A stretch of DNA of 64,000 nt, from positions 43,004 through 107,003 of the forward strand of contig DGTS01000018.1 in assembly GCA_002394385.1 (NCBI GenBank), written 5' to 3'. Below, one piece after another: positions 16,290-27,117 of the stretch (its first letter is position 1; the number at the start of each line of letters is the position of its first letter). Position numbers and translations under genes: made by a program. This DNA comes from Prevotella sp. UBA4330 (lineage in GTDB: Bacteria; Bacteroidota; Bacteroidia; Bacteroidales; Bacteroidaceae). The notes under the pieces are model-generated. The model did not search any database. It worked only from the letters and a program-made list of their open reading frames with translations, and was not told the origin of the DNA.

Positions 16290-17690
16290 ATGACTCTTAT
16301 CAAATCGATTTCGGGCATTCGCGGCACTATCGGAGGACCAACGGGCGACACGCTCAATCCTCTGGACATCGTGAAGTTTGTAACCGCCTATGCCACATTT
16401 ATCAAAAAGAACCGCCCGCAGGGCTCAGGCAAGATTGTAGTTGGCAGGGATGCGCGCATCTCTGGCGAGATGGTGAAGAACGTAGTATGCGGAACGCTGA
16501 TGGGCTACGGCTACGACGTGATAAACATCGGGCTCGCCACAACACCTACAACCGAACTTGCCGTGCGCATGTCGGGTGCCGATGGTGGCATCATCATCAC
16601 CGCAAGTCACAACCCAAGACAGTGGAACGCCCTGAAACTGCTCAACAACGAGGGCGAATTTCTCAATAAGGAGGAGGGCAACGAGGTGCTCCGACTGGCT
16701 GAAGAAGAGAACTTCGAGTATGCCGATGTTGACCATCTGGGCAAATATATTGAGGATGACTCGTTCGACGAGAAGCACATCAATGCCGTGGTGCAACTGC
16801 CACTGGTTGACAAGGAGGCGATACGCAACGCACGCTTCAATGTTTGTGTGGACTCCATCAACTCTGTCGGCGGTGTCATTCTGCCAAAACTCTTAGAGAA
16901 ACTGCGCGTCTCATATAAGTTCCTCAACAAGGAACCGAACGGCGACTTCGCCCACAACCCCGAGCCACTGGAGAAGAACCTCACCGGCATCATGGACGAG
17001 ATGAAGCACAAGCACTACGACCTGGGCATTGTGGTTGACCCCGACGTTGACCGTCTGGCTTTCATCAGCGAGAACGGAGAGATGTTCGGCGAGGAATATA
17101 CCCTTGTTTCTGTTGCCGACTATGTGCTCTCACGCATGGAGGAAGACGGTAAGAAGGGCCTCACTACGGTGAGCAACCTCAGCAGCACCCGCGCCCTGCG
17201 CGATGTAACCGAGGCTCACGGAGGCAAGTATTTTGCTGCTGCCGTAGGCGAAGTGAACGTCACCACGAAGATGAAAGAGGTGGGAGCAGTGATTGGCGGC
17301 GAAGGAAACGGCGGAGTAATCTATCCCGAGAGCCACTACGGACGCGACGCTCTGGTGGGCATTGCCCTCTTCCTCAGTGCTCTGGCACGCAAGGAGATGA
17401 AGGCATCGCAGTTCCGCAAGACATTCCCTCCTTACTTCATTGCCAAGAACCGCATCGACCTGACACCCGAGACCGACGTTGACAAGATTCTGGAGAAGGT
17501 GAAGGAGATGTACAGCAACGAGCAAGTGAACGACATCGACGGCGTGAAGATAGACTTTGCCGACTCTTGGGTGCACCTTCGCAAGAGCAACACCGAACCG
17601 ATAATCCGCGTTTATAGCGAGGCATCAACAATGGAGCAGGCCGACGCTTTAGGCAAGAAGATTATGCAGGTGGTGTATGACATGCAGTAA
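16290..17690 (+). CDS. glmM: Phosphoglucosamine mutase / phosphohexomutase
   Basis: Alpha-D-phosphohexomutases move a phosphate between C1 and C6 of a sugar; the GlmM branch makes glucosamine-1-phosphate for UDP-GlcNAc. The 466-residue protein has all four domain signatures: TASHNP (residues 104-109, catalytic Ser106), the metal loop DPDVDR (250-255), the sugar-binding GEGNGGVIYPESHYG, and the phosphate-binding RKSNTEPIIRVYSEA. The family also includes phosphomannomutases, so substrate choice is inferred from the Bacteroidetes context. A perfect terminator hairpin follows at 17733-17769. Confidence 0.85.
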   Translation: MTLIKSISGIRGTIGGPTGDTLNPLDIVKFVTAYATFIKKNRPQGSGKIVVGRDARISGEMVKNVVCGTLMGYGYDVINIGLATTPTTELAVRMSGADGGIIITASHNPRQWNALKLLNNEGEFLNKEEGNEVLRLAEEENFEYADVDHLGKYIEDDSFDEKHINAVVQLPLVDKEAIRNARFNVCVDSINSVGGVILPKLLEKLRVSYKFLNKEPNGDFAHNPEPLEKNLTGIMDEMKHKHYDLGIVVDPDVDRLAFISENGEMFGEEYTLVSVADYVLSRMEEDGKKGLTTVSNLSSTRALRDVTEAHGGKYFAAAVGEVNVTTKMKEVGAVIGGEGNGGVIYPESHYGRDALVGIALFLSALARKEMKASQFRKTFPPYFIAKNRIDLTPETDVDKILEKVKEMYSNEQVNDIDGVKIDFADSWVHLRKSNTEPIIRVYSEASTMEQADALGKKIMQVVYDMQ

Positions 17691-17732
17691 ACCCGCTGCA
17701 TACATTTGCCAAAGGTATATCAATAGATAACT

Positions 17733-17769
17733 GAAACGTGCTTAATCGCTTTCCGATTAAGCACGTTTC
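17733..17769. terminator. Bidirectional terminator between convergent genes
   Basis: A perfect 16-bp stem (17733-17748 with 17754-17769, GAAACGTGCTTAATCG) has a 5-nt loop. It lies between the glmM stop (17690) and the phosphatase stop (17819). U-tracts are weak, but the symmetry and position suit both directions. Confidence 0.8.
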
Positions 17770-17818
17770 GCATTCTGTTTGATGGTGTTTCGCACTCCCG
17801 TTGATATACAACTGAGAT

Positions 17819-19345
17819 TTACTTCATGGCTCTTGGCATGCCGATGCAGCCACTTGGCATCTGAATATGCACAAGGTTGCACACAGTAGGAGCAATGTCG
17901 GTGATGTGAACTTCCTCAGGGCATGAGCCATGAGGCACGCCCCATCCCATCAACACGAACGGGATGTGGCAGTCGTACGGATTCCAGCAGCCGTGCGTTG
18001 TACCACCGTCTATCTCCTTCCATACTCCATACACGCCAGGCTTCAGTATCAACTGTATGTCGCCGCTGCGCTCACGATTGTATCCGTTGTATATCTTTTC
18101 GCGGATGTATGACGGCACACTGGCCGACGAGATGTCCTCAAGGTCAACGGCATACATAACGAGAGGATTGGTCTTGAAGTAGTCAACGATGTCCTTGCGC
18201 AGTTGAGTCTGGTCAAGACCTGCCGCATCCTGAGAGTTGATAACCACCTTGTAATCCATTATTCTGCTGACAAGTTTATTATGACCAGGGTATCTCTTCG
18301 CGAGGAACTCGTTCACAGCAGGCTCCTCACGGTCGCCGAAGAATCCCTCTGACGGTATCTTGTGCGCCTGGTTTTGCAAGATGCCGTTGGCTGCGCCATG
18401 GTCGGCAGAGAGGAAAGCAACATACTCTCCCTTGCCCACAGTGCTGTCAAGGTAGTCGAAGAGGTCGGCAAGTTGCTTGTCGAGTTCGATATATTGGCGG
18501 TGGGTTATCTCGGCATGAGTGCCGAAGGCATGACCAACGATGTCAGGACAAGAGAACGATATGCATATCATGTCTGTCTCTCCGCGCTGCCCGAGTTTCT
18601 CTCCATCAATGGCACGCTTTGCCATTTCCTTCACAATGAGATTGCCGTAAGGCGAATACTGCACCATGTCGATAGGCTTGTCCATGTGGCGAGAACCCTC
18701 GTCAACGGGCTTCAGATTCTTCACCTCGCGCGCGATTACCTTATTATAATCAGCCACCCACGCAGGGAGCGACGGCATGTAATAGGTAGAAGTGACAAAG
18801 CAGAGTTCCTTCTTGTCGAACCAAAAAGCACCGTCTGCAGAGTGTCCGGCAGGCAAGATGGCAGCGCGGTCCTTGAAAGAAACGCCAATGACCTTCGACT
18901 TCCAGTTGGTGGCTGTTTTCAGTTCGTCGCCGATAGTTGTCACCTGCATGTTACGCGGCGACATCTGTCCCGCCTTCGACGTGCTGCCCACGGTCTGCAC
19001 GGAGGTGTCGCCGGCACAATATGCCATCTTGCCATTAAGCAAGAAATTGTTGCCTGCTATGCCATGAATGCTCGGCACGGAGCCAGTGTAGATAGAAGTG
19101 TGGCCGATGGCGGTCACCGAAGGGATGTAGTTTATCTGACAGTCCTCGAAGGTGTAGCCATCGTTAAGCATACGGCGGAAGCCGCCAGTGGTGTATTCGT
19201 TGTAGAAACGATAGAGATAGTCCCATCGCATCTGGTCAACGGCGATGCCCACGATGAGTTTCGGGCGGAAGTTTCCGTCGTTTGCACCGAACACTGGTAA
19301 TACGGCAAGCACTGCAATAAGCAGGGCGAAAAGTTTGTTTTTCAT
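17819..19345 (-). CDS. Secreted alkaline phosphatase family protein (PafA-like)
   Basis: PafA-type enzymes are periplasmic phosphomonoesterases of the alkaline phosphatase superfamily. The 508-residue protein has a signal peptide ending near FGA (residues 19-21), the metal ligand Asp37 in VDQMRWDYL, the Thr78 nucleophile in PSVTAIGHTSIYTGS, CPDIVGHAFGTHAEI and SADHGAANG with further metal ligands, and a C-terminal THGCWNPYDCHIPFVLMG. A Thr nucleophile separates it from E. coli PhoA (Ser) and fits PafA. It lies 82 bp downstream of sprA on the same strand; cotranscription is possible. Phosphate regulation is not evident from the sequence. Confidence 0.88.
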   Translation of the reverse strand: MKNKLFALLIAVLAVLPVFGANDGNFRPKLIVGIAVDQMRWDYLYRFYNEYTTGGFRRMLNDGYTFEDCQINYIPSVTAIGHTSIYTGSVPSIHGIAGNNFLLNGKMAYCAGDTSVQTVGSTSKAGQMSPRNMQVTTIGDELKTATNWKSKVIGVSFKDRAAILPAGHSADGAFWFDKKELCFVTSTYYMPSLPAWVADYNKVIAREVKNLKPVDEGSRHMDKPIDMVQYSPYGNLIVKEMAKRAIDGEKLGQRGETDMICISFSCPDIVGHAFGTHAEITHRQYIELDKQLADLFDYLDSTVGKGEYVAFLSADHGAANGILQNQAHKIPSEGFFGDREEPAVNEFLAKRYPGHNKLVSRIMDYKVVINSQDAAGLDQTQLRKDIVDYFKTNPLVMYAVDLEDISSASVPSYIREKIYNGYNRERSGDIQLILKPGVYGVWKEIDGGTTHGCWNPYDCHIPFVLMGWGVPHGSCPEEVHITDIAPTVCNLVHIQMPSGCIGMPRAMK

Positions 19346-19427
19346 ATTCTTTCTTTTATAGTTGTTATTCTTTGTTAGGGCTGCGATGACATCGCAGCAT
19401 ACATGACCGCAAGAGCAAAAGGCAGCG

Positions 19428-22400
19428 CTAACGCGTCAGGGAGAACTTCAGGCTGAGACCGAAGTCCTGAGTGGTTGTGGGGTAACTGCTCGATGTCAGC
19501 AACGGCGTGTTGGTCTGACGGTCGTAGTAGAAACTCATGGTGAGCAGTCGCGAGAGCGTATAGTCGGCATTGAATGCCAACTTGAACGCCGTGTTGCCCG
19601 AAGATGCCGAACTTGTCATCGTGGCGATGTCGCGAACGATGGACGCCTGACGACGGTAACTGAGGTCGAGACGCAGGTTCAGGTCGTGACTGATGCCCTT
19701 TGTCTTCGATGTGCTCTGCTGCGAAGCATTGCTCTGCTGATCGGCGCCATTGCCTTTCTTGTTCGACTTCACAGCCCGGTGGTTCCTTCCACCGAACAAC
19801 TTGAAGTCGGCAATCTTATAACCCATGCCTATCACCCAATCGTTGCTGTAAGCCTCGCTTATCTGCACACTCGTCATCGAGAGCGAGACGTTGCGCGTCT
19901 TGCGGTACTCCAGTTTGCATGTCATGTTGTTTAGCAGCGTGACATCTATTCCGAGCAGTGGAGAGAACGACTCAGTGATGCTCACCGTAGAGACGTTGAA
20001 CATAGACGACGGCACCGGTATCGACTGTGTGGCATCGTTGATGAAGCCAAGTCCGTTCATGTACTCTTGGAATGTGCTGTAAGTGCTGTACGAGCCCACA
20101 GAATAAATACTCTTGTAAGAGTGGTTCAGATTGACGCTCTTGAACACATCGCAGAACCAAGGCAACTGTGACAGACCGCTGTACCTGATGCTCCAGTTAG
20201 GCAACAGCCGTGCCAGTTTCGGGAAGATGCTAAGCGCCGAGCCGCCACTGCTGGTATAAGCCGAGAGGAATGCCGGTATCATAACGTCGGTACTATACAT
20301 ACCCAGACGGCCCTGCTCGTTGTCTGACGAATATGTCTTGCCCGCCATAGCAGAGTTGTCAGGATACGGAACGCCCTCATACTGTGCCTCAACACGGTTG
20401 CGGAAACCCTCGAGCGACCTGCAGAAACGCTCGAATGTAGCAGAACGGTAACCGCTGGTTGCCGAGCCGATGCCCTCGAAAGCACTCTTCAGCGAGATTG
20501 TAGTCATGCTGAACGTGCCGCTCTGCGTGGTGGGCTGTCCCTCGTACATATACTGAATGCTGCGCGACTTGTTTTCTGCTCTCGATGCATTGAGGTCAAT
20601 CTTCAGATTCTTAATTGGTTCGAGAGTCATTCTGATTTGTAAATCGTCACTCTGGTTTGTCGTTGCCGGCGTCGCCACACTTTCGTTCATCAGCATCCAC
20701 CCGTTGTCAACCGCCTTGTTAAGATAACTGTCGCCGATGAAGCCAAATGCGAAGTCGAGTCCCGGTGACATGATGTCACCGCGATGTTGGCCAAAGATGT
20801 CGCCCACATTGGGCAAGAATCCCGGCAGGCTCATAGCGTAATGGTTGCGGTAGGAGACGTTCACCGAGCGCACCATCATAAGCACTCGCGCCACGCACTG
20901 TGCCGTCTTGTACCATGCCTTATCCTCAAGCGGCTGCTTGGCAGTGACTGTAATCTTCACCTTAGTCGCTGTGTCAACCTTAGATATAATCCTAATCTTG
21001 TCCTGACCGTCGGTACGATAGCGCAGTCGGAACTTCTTTCCGTCGCTGGTCTTGGCGCTTACAATGAGTCGTTTCGACTTTCTGCCGTGACTCACTGTTA
21101 TGGTTGTGTCGGGCAAGAGTGTTATTTCCTTCTCGAAAGAACGCTGGTTCTTGGGCAGTTCTTTCTGTTCCTTGCTCTTGTTGTCTCCGTTCTTTGACGC
21201 CATTTCTTTGGTGTTCTTCTTCGGCGTCACTTTCTTGGCTGCCGCCTTGTTGAACCTGTCGTTGGTCTTCTTCAAAAACGGTATGTGGTTGTAGAGACGC
21301 TCCATGTTGAACGAGCCATTGATGTTGAGGTCACGGCTGTTGTTGATGTTGTTGCCCAGTGATGTCCCGTCGTCAAGGTCGGTACCTCTGGTCCACCTGT
21401 AAGTTGACGTGTAGTTGGCATCTGCATTCACCCAGTCGAAGATAGGAATGAGGTTCAACGGCAACTGATAGGTCAACTTAAACGACTGGCTATAATCCTG
21501 TGGCGAGCCGAAATGTCGCAGCGATGTCTTCACCGAGTCTTTCCATGCGGTGTACTGGTCAGGATAAAGGTCCTTGTTTATCGGGGTGTATGGCTCCTCT
21601 ATCTCTGCCCGCATGGCACTCTGGAAGTTCATGTGTATGTTCTTGGTGAGGTCCCAGCGCAATGAGAAGTCACGGTTCCACAGGAACTGCTCACTGAATA
21701 CCAGCGGCAGTTGCGAGCCTCCGAGGTCTTCCATGTCGCGTTCCTGCAGTTCGTGATAGTGACGGGTTATCTCGGTGTTGAACGAAACGTTCTGCGGCAA
21801 CCAGTTGAAGCCAAATCTCTTCAATATGTCGAACCACTTGCTTTTGCTCTTTATGAGTTTCTTGAATGGCTCAAACGGTTTGTAAACCGGTGTGTAACTG
21901 TAACTCATCGCGCCGCGCCAGTTGTCTTCTGTCTCATAAACGGTGGTTTCGCCCGATGTATATCGGTGGCTATGACTGTAAGAGAACGAGAAGTTTGCAG
22001 GGTCGTAAGGCATAGGATGGCCCTTAGTGGCAATGCCCACACGCACGTTGGAGAGCGAGAAGTTGGTGTTTGTGGTCTTCGTCACGGCGATGCTCTCAAT
22101 AGAGTCGCGCTCGTGTTTGTTGGCTGTTGCATCGAGAGCGTCGTCAAGACGCATGTCTGTGTCGAGCGGGTTATACTTAGGCCGTGTCTCCTCCTTTGTC
22201 ACTGAATAATAGAGAGGTGCCGAAACCTTAGCCTTGTCGGGGAAGAACTTGCCCAGTTCGATATTCGTCGTGACACTGTATGTCATGTAGTTGTCCTGCG
22301 AGCGCTCCATAACGCCCTCCTCAAGTCCGCCGAATCCCTCAGACATATACCTGCCCGAAGCGTTTACGGTGCCCACGTCACTGAGTTGAACGTTAAGTGC

Positions 22401-25400
22401 CGCCTGTGCTGCCCAACCGCCTTCGTTGTTGTACTCCAGCAGACGCAGTTCGTTAATCCACACCTCTCCCGACTTATTGTCGGCATTCAGGTTGCGCACA
22501 CCGACAATCATGGTCTTCACCTCGCCAAGAGTGGGATTACCCATCACGGTGACACGGTTGTTAGGACGGTTGGGGTCGTAGTCGCTATATTCGCGGTTGT
22601 AAGAGGCCTCACCCCTTGCCTTTGCGATGTTTCGTGCCTTCTTGATGTCGGTGAAGATGCTGAGGTCTATGTCAAGCATGTTCTCCTCTGGCCACACCGC
22701 ACGGCAGTCGGCCAGCGAGTAACGGTCGTAATGTCCTTCGGGCGTAAGTTTCAGAGGTATCAGATACTCGTAGTAGTTGCTCTTATAGTCGCTTCCAAGG
22801 CGCACGAACACAGCCAGTTGGTTGTCGCGCAGGTCAGTGGCATTGTTCTCGAAGGCATTGGCATGCACGAACATCTGCATGCGCTTGTACTGACGCAGGT
22901 CGATAGTGGTGTTCTTGTAAACTGCTTTCGACTCATCGTTTGACAGGTCGTTCACCTGAATGGCAAGCGCCTGCTCGTTGCTCTCCGTGAGTTGCGGCTG
23001 GGTTGGGTCTTGTTCGCGGCGTATTCCAGGAGGCAACACGTAGTTTACTGGTGTCTTATCGTTGTTCTCCTCAATGTTAACGGCGCTGACAGCCATCCTT
23101 CCCGTACCGCTTGAGCCCAGTTGCTGCTGATAGACGCGCCACTCTCCCCTCACGAGGTCGAGAGTACCGAAGCGCAGAACCACAGGGCGCTCGAAGCCAG
23201 TGAGGAACATACGCATGAAACGAATGGATGTGAAGTCGGTGATGTTGCCGACACGGCTGGTAAACTCACGTATCGGTATGCGGAACTGGTACCAGTTGAC
23301 TGTCTCGCGGTTGCCGTTACGCAGCGTGCGGGTTGTCTCTCGTTTGTCAACAATGAAGTTCTCACCCACCACAAGCGAGTCGGGATGTATGGCGACACGA
23401 TACTGGAAGTACTTCTCATACTCGTTCAGCGTATAGTCTTGGTTTATGTCCTCTACGTCTGGCAATGTCTTGTACGATGTGTCGTAATTCTCGTTGCGCA
23501 TGTCGTTGTCAGGAGAGTTGCCCTGAGGCAGGTTGATGCGCTTGTATCTGTGAAGGATTGAAGCCTCCATCTGGTCGAAGTCACTGCCACGATAAAAGTG
23601 ATAGTTGTCGTTGGCAGGGTCGGCCAAGATGCTGTCGAGTGCCGCTCCCGTAACGTTGGCTTTCACACTGTTGAGGAAGTCCTGATAAGTGTCGAACTGG
23701 CTCTCCTCCTGGTCGTTGAGACCGTTGTATCCCACGTCCTGCAACTGACGCGAGCCATTGGTGGTGGCAAAGGCGTATGTCACCGTCGATTGTGTTGGTA
23801 TCTTGCCCCACTGCGTTGTGGTGAAACTCTGCGAGCCATCCACCGGCATTCCGCTCTCATAGAATTTCTTTCCGTCGCGAAGGACATCCTCGCTCACCTC
23901 GCCAAGATTGATAAAGAGGTCGCCGCTATGCTGGCGTGCTGTGCCCTCCTCACGACTGTATATGAACGGGTCGAGCATCCAGAACTCGATGTACTCTATG
24001 TTGGCAGCCTCAAAGTCGTTGGTGTCCAGTTTTCTCATCATACCGCCCCAGCGCTGGCTTGGGTTTGGCAGCGTTCCGTCGCTGTTCAGGTTGGGGTCAA
24101 AGTTATAGGCACCTCTCTCGGCTGGATAATATGCGAGGTTGAGAATAGGCTGAGTGTTCGTAGCGCCGCTATAGGTGTTCTGGTCGCGGTTTGGGAAGAG
24201 TTCATCCACATAAACCTCGCGCACGTAGTGGTTAGACAGTTGGTTAAGGTCGCTCTTGATGTGTCCCGGTGTTTGCGAATAGTTGCGGCTCGTGAACAGT
24301 TTGTCTATGGTGTACCACGACAACAGGGCACGGTTGTAGCCGCTTTTAAGCGATGTCTTGTCGTTATATTCCTTGAACATCGTTGGCACACTCGACATCA
24401 CCCACGATGTTGCTGTACTCACATCAAGTGCGTTCTTGGTGTTCTCGAAGTCGTCCAGATAAGAGGCATTGTCCTGAGTGCCATGCGCCTTGCCCGCAAT
24501 GAGTTGGGCAAACTCTCCAGTGAAGGATATCTGCGACGGCTGAGTGCAATGCAGGAAAGGTATCTTGTCGAGCAGGTTCGTCAGCCATTGGCTCTCCTGC
24601 TTCCAGTTTAGGTTCACGCCCCAAATGGTGTTGTTCAGCGGTTCGTTGCCCATTGACACCTTGGTGGTTAGCGCCTGCTCAGACAGATGCTGGAACGTAC
24701 CGCTCAACTGGAAGTTCTTCGAGAAGTCATACTGCCAGTTGATGCCCACCATCGTCTTGCGTTCCTGAGCATAATCACTCTGACTCTCAAGGCTTACGTT
24801 GACATTTGTTCCAGCGTCGATGATGCTCTGGTTGAGGATTGTGACCTCTCCGGCAGAATAGTCAACACTATAGTCGGAACCTTCCACCAAAGTCATGCCA
24901 CCCGCTGTTACCACAACTGAGCCTTGCGGCACATTCATAGCACCAAGCGAGATGACGTTTGACGATGTTCCTCGGAATTGTCCCTGCAGCATGTACTTGT
25001 CTTTCTCGGCTATCTGCTTGGCAACGGTCTTCGTGGAGTCGTAAAGTTCCATGAAGCAATATTTCTCGGCAGTGGAGGCAGCAACGCCTTTCTGTACGAG
25101 ATAGTTGTAAAGGTAGTCGCCAAACGGCTCTGCCGAGGGCAGGAACACACGGCCATTAGAAACGGTGTAACCCTCAACGTAGTCGAAGTATCCGTTAGAA
25201 TGTGGCTTGTTATTGTTGTCGAGACGGTCGGCACCCAGCACCTTTATCAATATCTGGTCTTTCACCTGTGGCTCTGGCAGATAAGTGAGGTAAACACCGG
25301 CGGTGTCGCTCTGGTACTTGATGTCCAGTCGAAACCTGTCTCTCTCCACCGTGCTGGCGAGATAATACACGTTCTTCATCATCAGGTCCCAGTTGGCCTG

Positions 25401-27008
25401 CATCGGGTTGTTGCTGGTGTTCTTCAGCGACTTCACGAAGAGGGCCTTCGAGACATCGGTGATGTCGCTGGCAAACTCGCCCACCTGATAGGTCACGCCG
25501 CCATAAGTATATTCGTAAGCGACGGCAAGCACCTGGTCGGTTTGCAATGTAGTGCGCAGCGAGATGTAGCCAAGAGCCTGGTTAACGGTATATTCCGACG
25601 ATGTGAGCAGGCGCGCGCTCTGCAGTTTCTCGTAGTCGGTGCCGCCCGTGAATGCCGCATCGAGCACGCTCGACGACTGGTCGATGTCGCGCGCGTCATT
25701 ATAAACAGTGGTGAGATCAGAGTAAAGATTGTTGGCATTGTTGTCCGGAGCCACACCCTTTGCACCCTCGCCGAGACCTGGCAGGGCAATGATGTTGCGG
25801 GTGTTGGTGGTCGTTCCCGTCTTGTTTGTCACCCACACCTCAATGCGGTTGAGTTTGATGCCGGTGGTGAGGTTGGGCAGCGTGCGCATCGCTTCGTCGT
25901 AATTGTCGCGGAAATAGAACGAGAGGAAGAAGTGGCGGTTCTCCTCATAGTTGGCGGCATCTATCTCGAAAGGAGTCATCTGCACACCGCCGCGAGAAGA
26001 GACACTCTTTGACGACGACTTCTTCTGCGACAAAACGGTCTGCAACTTCAACTTTCCGAACTGCCAGTCAGAACGGATACCGAACAGCGAGGAGGCACCT
26101 TTCACGAGTGTGGAGTTGCTGGGGAACGACACGTTTCCTGCCTCCACGAGTTTTATTATCTCGTCTTCCTTGCCCTCATATTTCAGTTTTATGTTCTGCG
26201 CGTCATAGTCGAACGTAGCGTCGGTGTTGTAGTTGAGGTTCATGTTCACCTTGTCGCCCACCTTACCGTTTACGTTCAGGTTTATCTTCTCGTCGAAGTC
26301 CATCGTCGTGGTCTTGCGGTTGCGGATAGGCAACGACGGGTTGTCGATGTTCTTCAGCGTAGCGCCGAACTTCAGTTCTGCCGTTCCCTGCGTCTTGATG
26401 CGCACACCGCCAGGACCGAAAATCTTCTCGGCGGGACCCAGGTCGAAGTGCATGTCGGTGAAGTCGAACTTCTCCTTGCCTTCTGTCTGAAGTATCTCGC
26501 TGTTCTTATTGCGGAAGAACTTGTCGCGCTGTTGTTTCTCGCTCCACTGCCTGTACTCCTCGGGAGTCATCATTATCGGGGCATTGACGTATGTGTCGCC
26601 AATCTTCGAGCCTATGATATAGCGGTCGAGAGTGTCGTTATATACCACATCCTGCTTCAGGTTGTCGGGCAGGTTGAGGTCGGCGGGGTTACGACTGAGG
26701 TCGTCGAAAGTTATCGGCGTTATGCGCTGCACGTCCCAACGAGGATTGAGCAGCGAGTCGGGGATAGAGTCTTCGTTGTCAATCACCAGATCCTGTATCA
26801 CTGGTTTCTTGTCGTCATTAGCCTGTTTGTTCTTGTCTTTGTCGTCGGGTGTCTGGTTCCGCTGGCGGTTGCGGTTCCTCGTGGGGTCGTCCTGAAGGTA
26901 AGGACTCTTCTCCACTTGAGCCCTCACTATAGGCACGACGTTCCATGCGAACACATTAATGCTCACCGCCGCTAATAACAATACGTATATCTTTTTCAGA
27001 CCACCCAC
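19428..27008 (-). CDS. sprA: Cell surface protein SprA/Sov, type IX secretion translocon
   Basis: SprA (Sov in Porphyromonas) is the very large outer-membrane barrel through which type IX secretion substrates leave the cell. The 2526-residue product has an N-terminal signal (KKIYVLLLAAVSINVFAW), proline- and charge-rich N-region, the plug-like repeats GPGGVRIKTQGTAELKFGA and NLNYNTDATFDYDAQNIKLKY, long stretches of alternating amphipathic strands, and a C-terminal strand LSLKFSLTR typical of outer-membrane barrels. Size fits the family. The gene is directly downstream of ruvA. Other type IX genes (porE-like at 61 kb) are unlinked. No protein in the window shows an obvious type IX C-terminal sorting domain. 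Confidence 0.95.
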   Translation of the reverse strand: MGGLKKIYVLLLAAVSINVFAWNVVPIVRAQVEKSPYLQDDPTRNRNRQRNQTPDDKDKNKQANDDKKPVIQDLVIDNEDSIPDSLLNPRWDVQRITPITFDDLSRNPADLNLPDNLKQDVVYNDTLDRYIIGSKIGDTYVNAPIMMTPEEYRQWSEKQQRDKFFRNKNSEILQTEGKEKFDFTDMHFDLGPAEKIFGPGGVRIKTQGTAELKFGATLKNIDNPSLPIRNRKTTTMDFDEKINLNVNGKVGDKVNMNLNYNTDATFDYDAQNIKLKYEGKEDEIIKLVEAGNVSFPSNSTLVKGASSLFGIRSDWQFGKLKLQTVLSQKKSSSKSVSSRGGVQMTPFEIDAANYEENRHFFLSFYFRDNYDEAMRTLPNLTTGIKLNRIEVWVTNKTGTTTNTRNIIALPGLGEGAKGVAPDNNANNLYSDLTTVYNDARDIDQSSSVLDAAFTGGTDYEKLQSARLLTSSEYTVNQALGYISLRTTLQTDQVLAVAYEYTYGGVTYQVGEFASDITDVSKALFVKSLKNTSNNPMQANWDLMMKNVYYLASTVERDRFRLDIKYQSDTAGVYLTYLPEPQVKDQILIKVLGADRLDNNNKPHSNGYFDYVEGYTVSNGRVFLPSAEPFGDYLYNYLVQKGVAASTAEKYCFMELYDSTKTVAKQIAEKDKYMLQGQFRGTSSNVISLGAMNVPQGSVVVTAGGMTLVEGSDYSVDYSAGEVTILNQSIIDAGTNVNVSLESQSDYAQERKTMVGINWQYDFSKNFQLSGTFQHLSEQALTTKVSMGNEPLNNTIWGVNLNWKQESQWLTNLLDKIPFLHCTQPSQISFTGEFAQLIAGKAHGTQDNASYLDDFENTKNALDVSTATSWVMSSVPTMFKEYNDKTSLKSGYNRALLSWYTIDKLFTSRNYSQTPGHIKSDLNQLSNHYVREVYVDELFPNRDQNTYSGATNTQPILNLAYYPAERGAYNFDPNLNSDGTLPNPSQRWGGMMRKLDTNDFEAANIEYIEFWMLDPFIYSREEGTARQHSGDLFINLGEVSEDVLRDGKKFYESGMPVDGSQSFTTTQWGKIPTQSTVTYAFATTNGSRQLQDVGYNGLNDQEESQFDTYQDFLNSVKANVTGAALDSILADPANDNYHFYRGSDFDQMEASILHRYKRINLPQGNSPDNDMRNENYDTSYKTLPDVEDINQDYTLNEYEKYFQYRVAIHPDSLVVGENFIVDKRETTRTLRNGNRETVNWYQFRIPIREFTSRVGNITDFTSIRFMRMFLTGFERPVVLRFGTLDLVRGEWRVYQQQLGSSGTGRMAVSAVNIEENNDKTPVNYVLPPGIRREQDPTQPQLTESNEQALAIQVNDLSNDESKAVYKNTTIDLRQYKRMQMFVHANAFENNATDLRDNQLAVFVRLGSDYKSNYYEYLIPLKLTPEGHYDRYSLADCRAVWPEENMLDIDLSIFTDIKKARNIAKARGEASYNREYSDYDPNRPNNRVTVMGNPTLGEVKTMIVGVRNLNADNKSGEVWINELRLLEYNNEGGWAAQAALNVQLSDVGTVNASGRYMSEGFGGLEEGVMERSQDNYMTYSVTTNIELGKFFPDKAKVSAPLYYSVTKEETRPKYNPLDTDMRLDDALDATANKHERDSIESIAVTKTTNTNFSLSNVRVGIATKGHPMPYDPANFSFSYSHSHRYTSGETTVYETEDNWRGAMSYSYTPVYKPFEPFKKLIKSKSKWFDILKRFGFNWLPQNVSFNTEITRHYHELQERDMEDLGGSQLPLVFSEQFLWNRDFSLRWDLTKNIHMNFQSAMRAEIEEPYTPINKDLYPDQYTAWKDSVKTSLRHFGSPQDYSQSFKLTYQLPLNLIPIFDWVNADANYTSTYRWTRGTDLDDGTSLGNNINNSRDLNINGSFNMERLYNHIPFLKKTNDRFNKAAAKKVTPKKNTKEMASKNGDNKSKEQKELPKNQRSFEKEITLLPDTTITVSHGRKSKRLIVSAKTSDGKKFRLRYRTDGQDKIRIISKVDTATKVKITVTAKQPLEDKAWYKTAQCVARVLMMVRSVNVSYRNHYAMSLPGFLPNVGDIFGQHRGDIMSPGLDFAFGFIGDSYLNKAVDNGWMLMNESVATPATTNQSDDLQIRMTLEPIKNLKIDLNASRAENKSRSIQYMYEGQPTTQSGTFSMTTISLKSAFEGIGSATSGYRSATFERFCRSLEGFRNRVEAQYEGVPYPDNSAMAGKTYSSDNEQGRLGMYSTDVMIPAFLSAYTSSGGSALSIFPKLARLLPNWSIRYSGLSQLPWFCDVFKSVNLNHSYKSIYSVGSYSTYSTFQEYMNGLGFINDATQSIPVPSSMFNVSTVSITESFSPLLGIDVTLLNNMTCKLEYRKTRNVSLSMTSVQISEAYSNDWVIGMGYKIADFKLFGGRNHRAVKSNKKGNGADQQSNASQQSTSKTKGISHDLNLRLDLSYRRQASIVRDIATMTSSASSGNTAFKLAFNADYTLSRLLTMSFYYDRQTNTPLLTSSSYPTTTQDFGLSLKFSLTR

Positions 27009-27083
27009 TATTTTATATACCTTATAAATATAATATATTGTATAATCACATCCTCACAACTCACACCTTCCCACTTGAAGTCC

Positions 27084-27113
27084 CTCCCCCTCGGGGGAGA
27101 CGGAGAGGGGTTT
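27084..27113 (+). repeat. GC palindrome with G-rich tail, copy 1 (plus orientation)
   Basis: Arms CTCCCCC (27084-27090) and GGGGGAG (27093-27099) with a 2-nt loop, then the tail ACGGAGAGGGGTTT. It ends 4 bp from the ruvA stop codon, on the sprA side. First of about 12 copies between 27 and 50.5 kb. Confidence 0.85.
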
Positions 27114-27117
27114 CATT

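Noticed and set aside
24978..26012. Long plus-strand frame (344 codons) opposite sprA, with similar ones at 23598-24611 and 18362-19300
   Set aside because: All are shadows of sprA or the phosphatase gene on the other strand; no start context, no domain.
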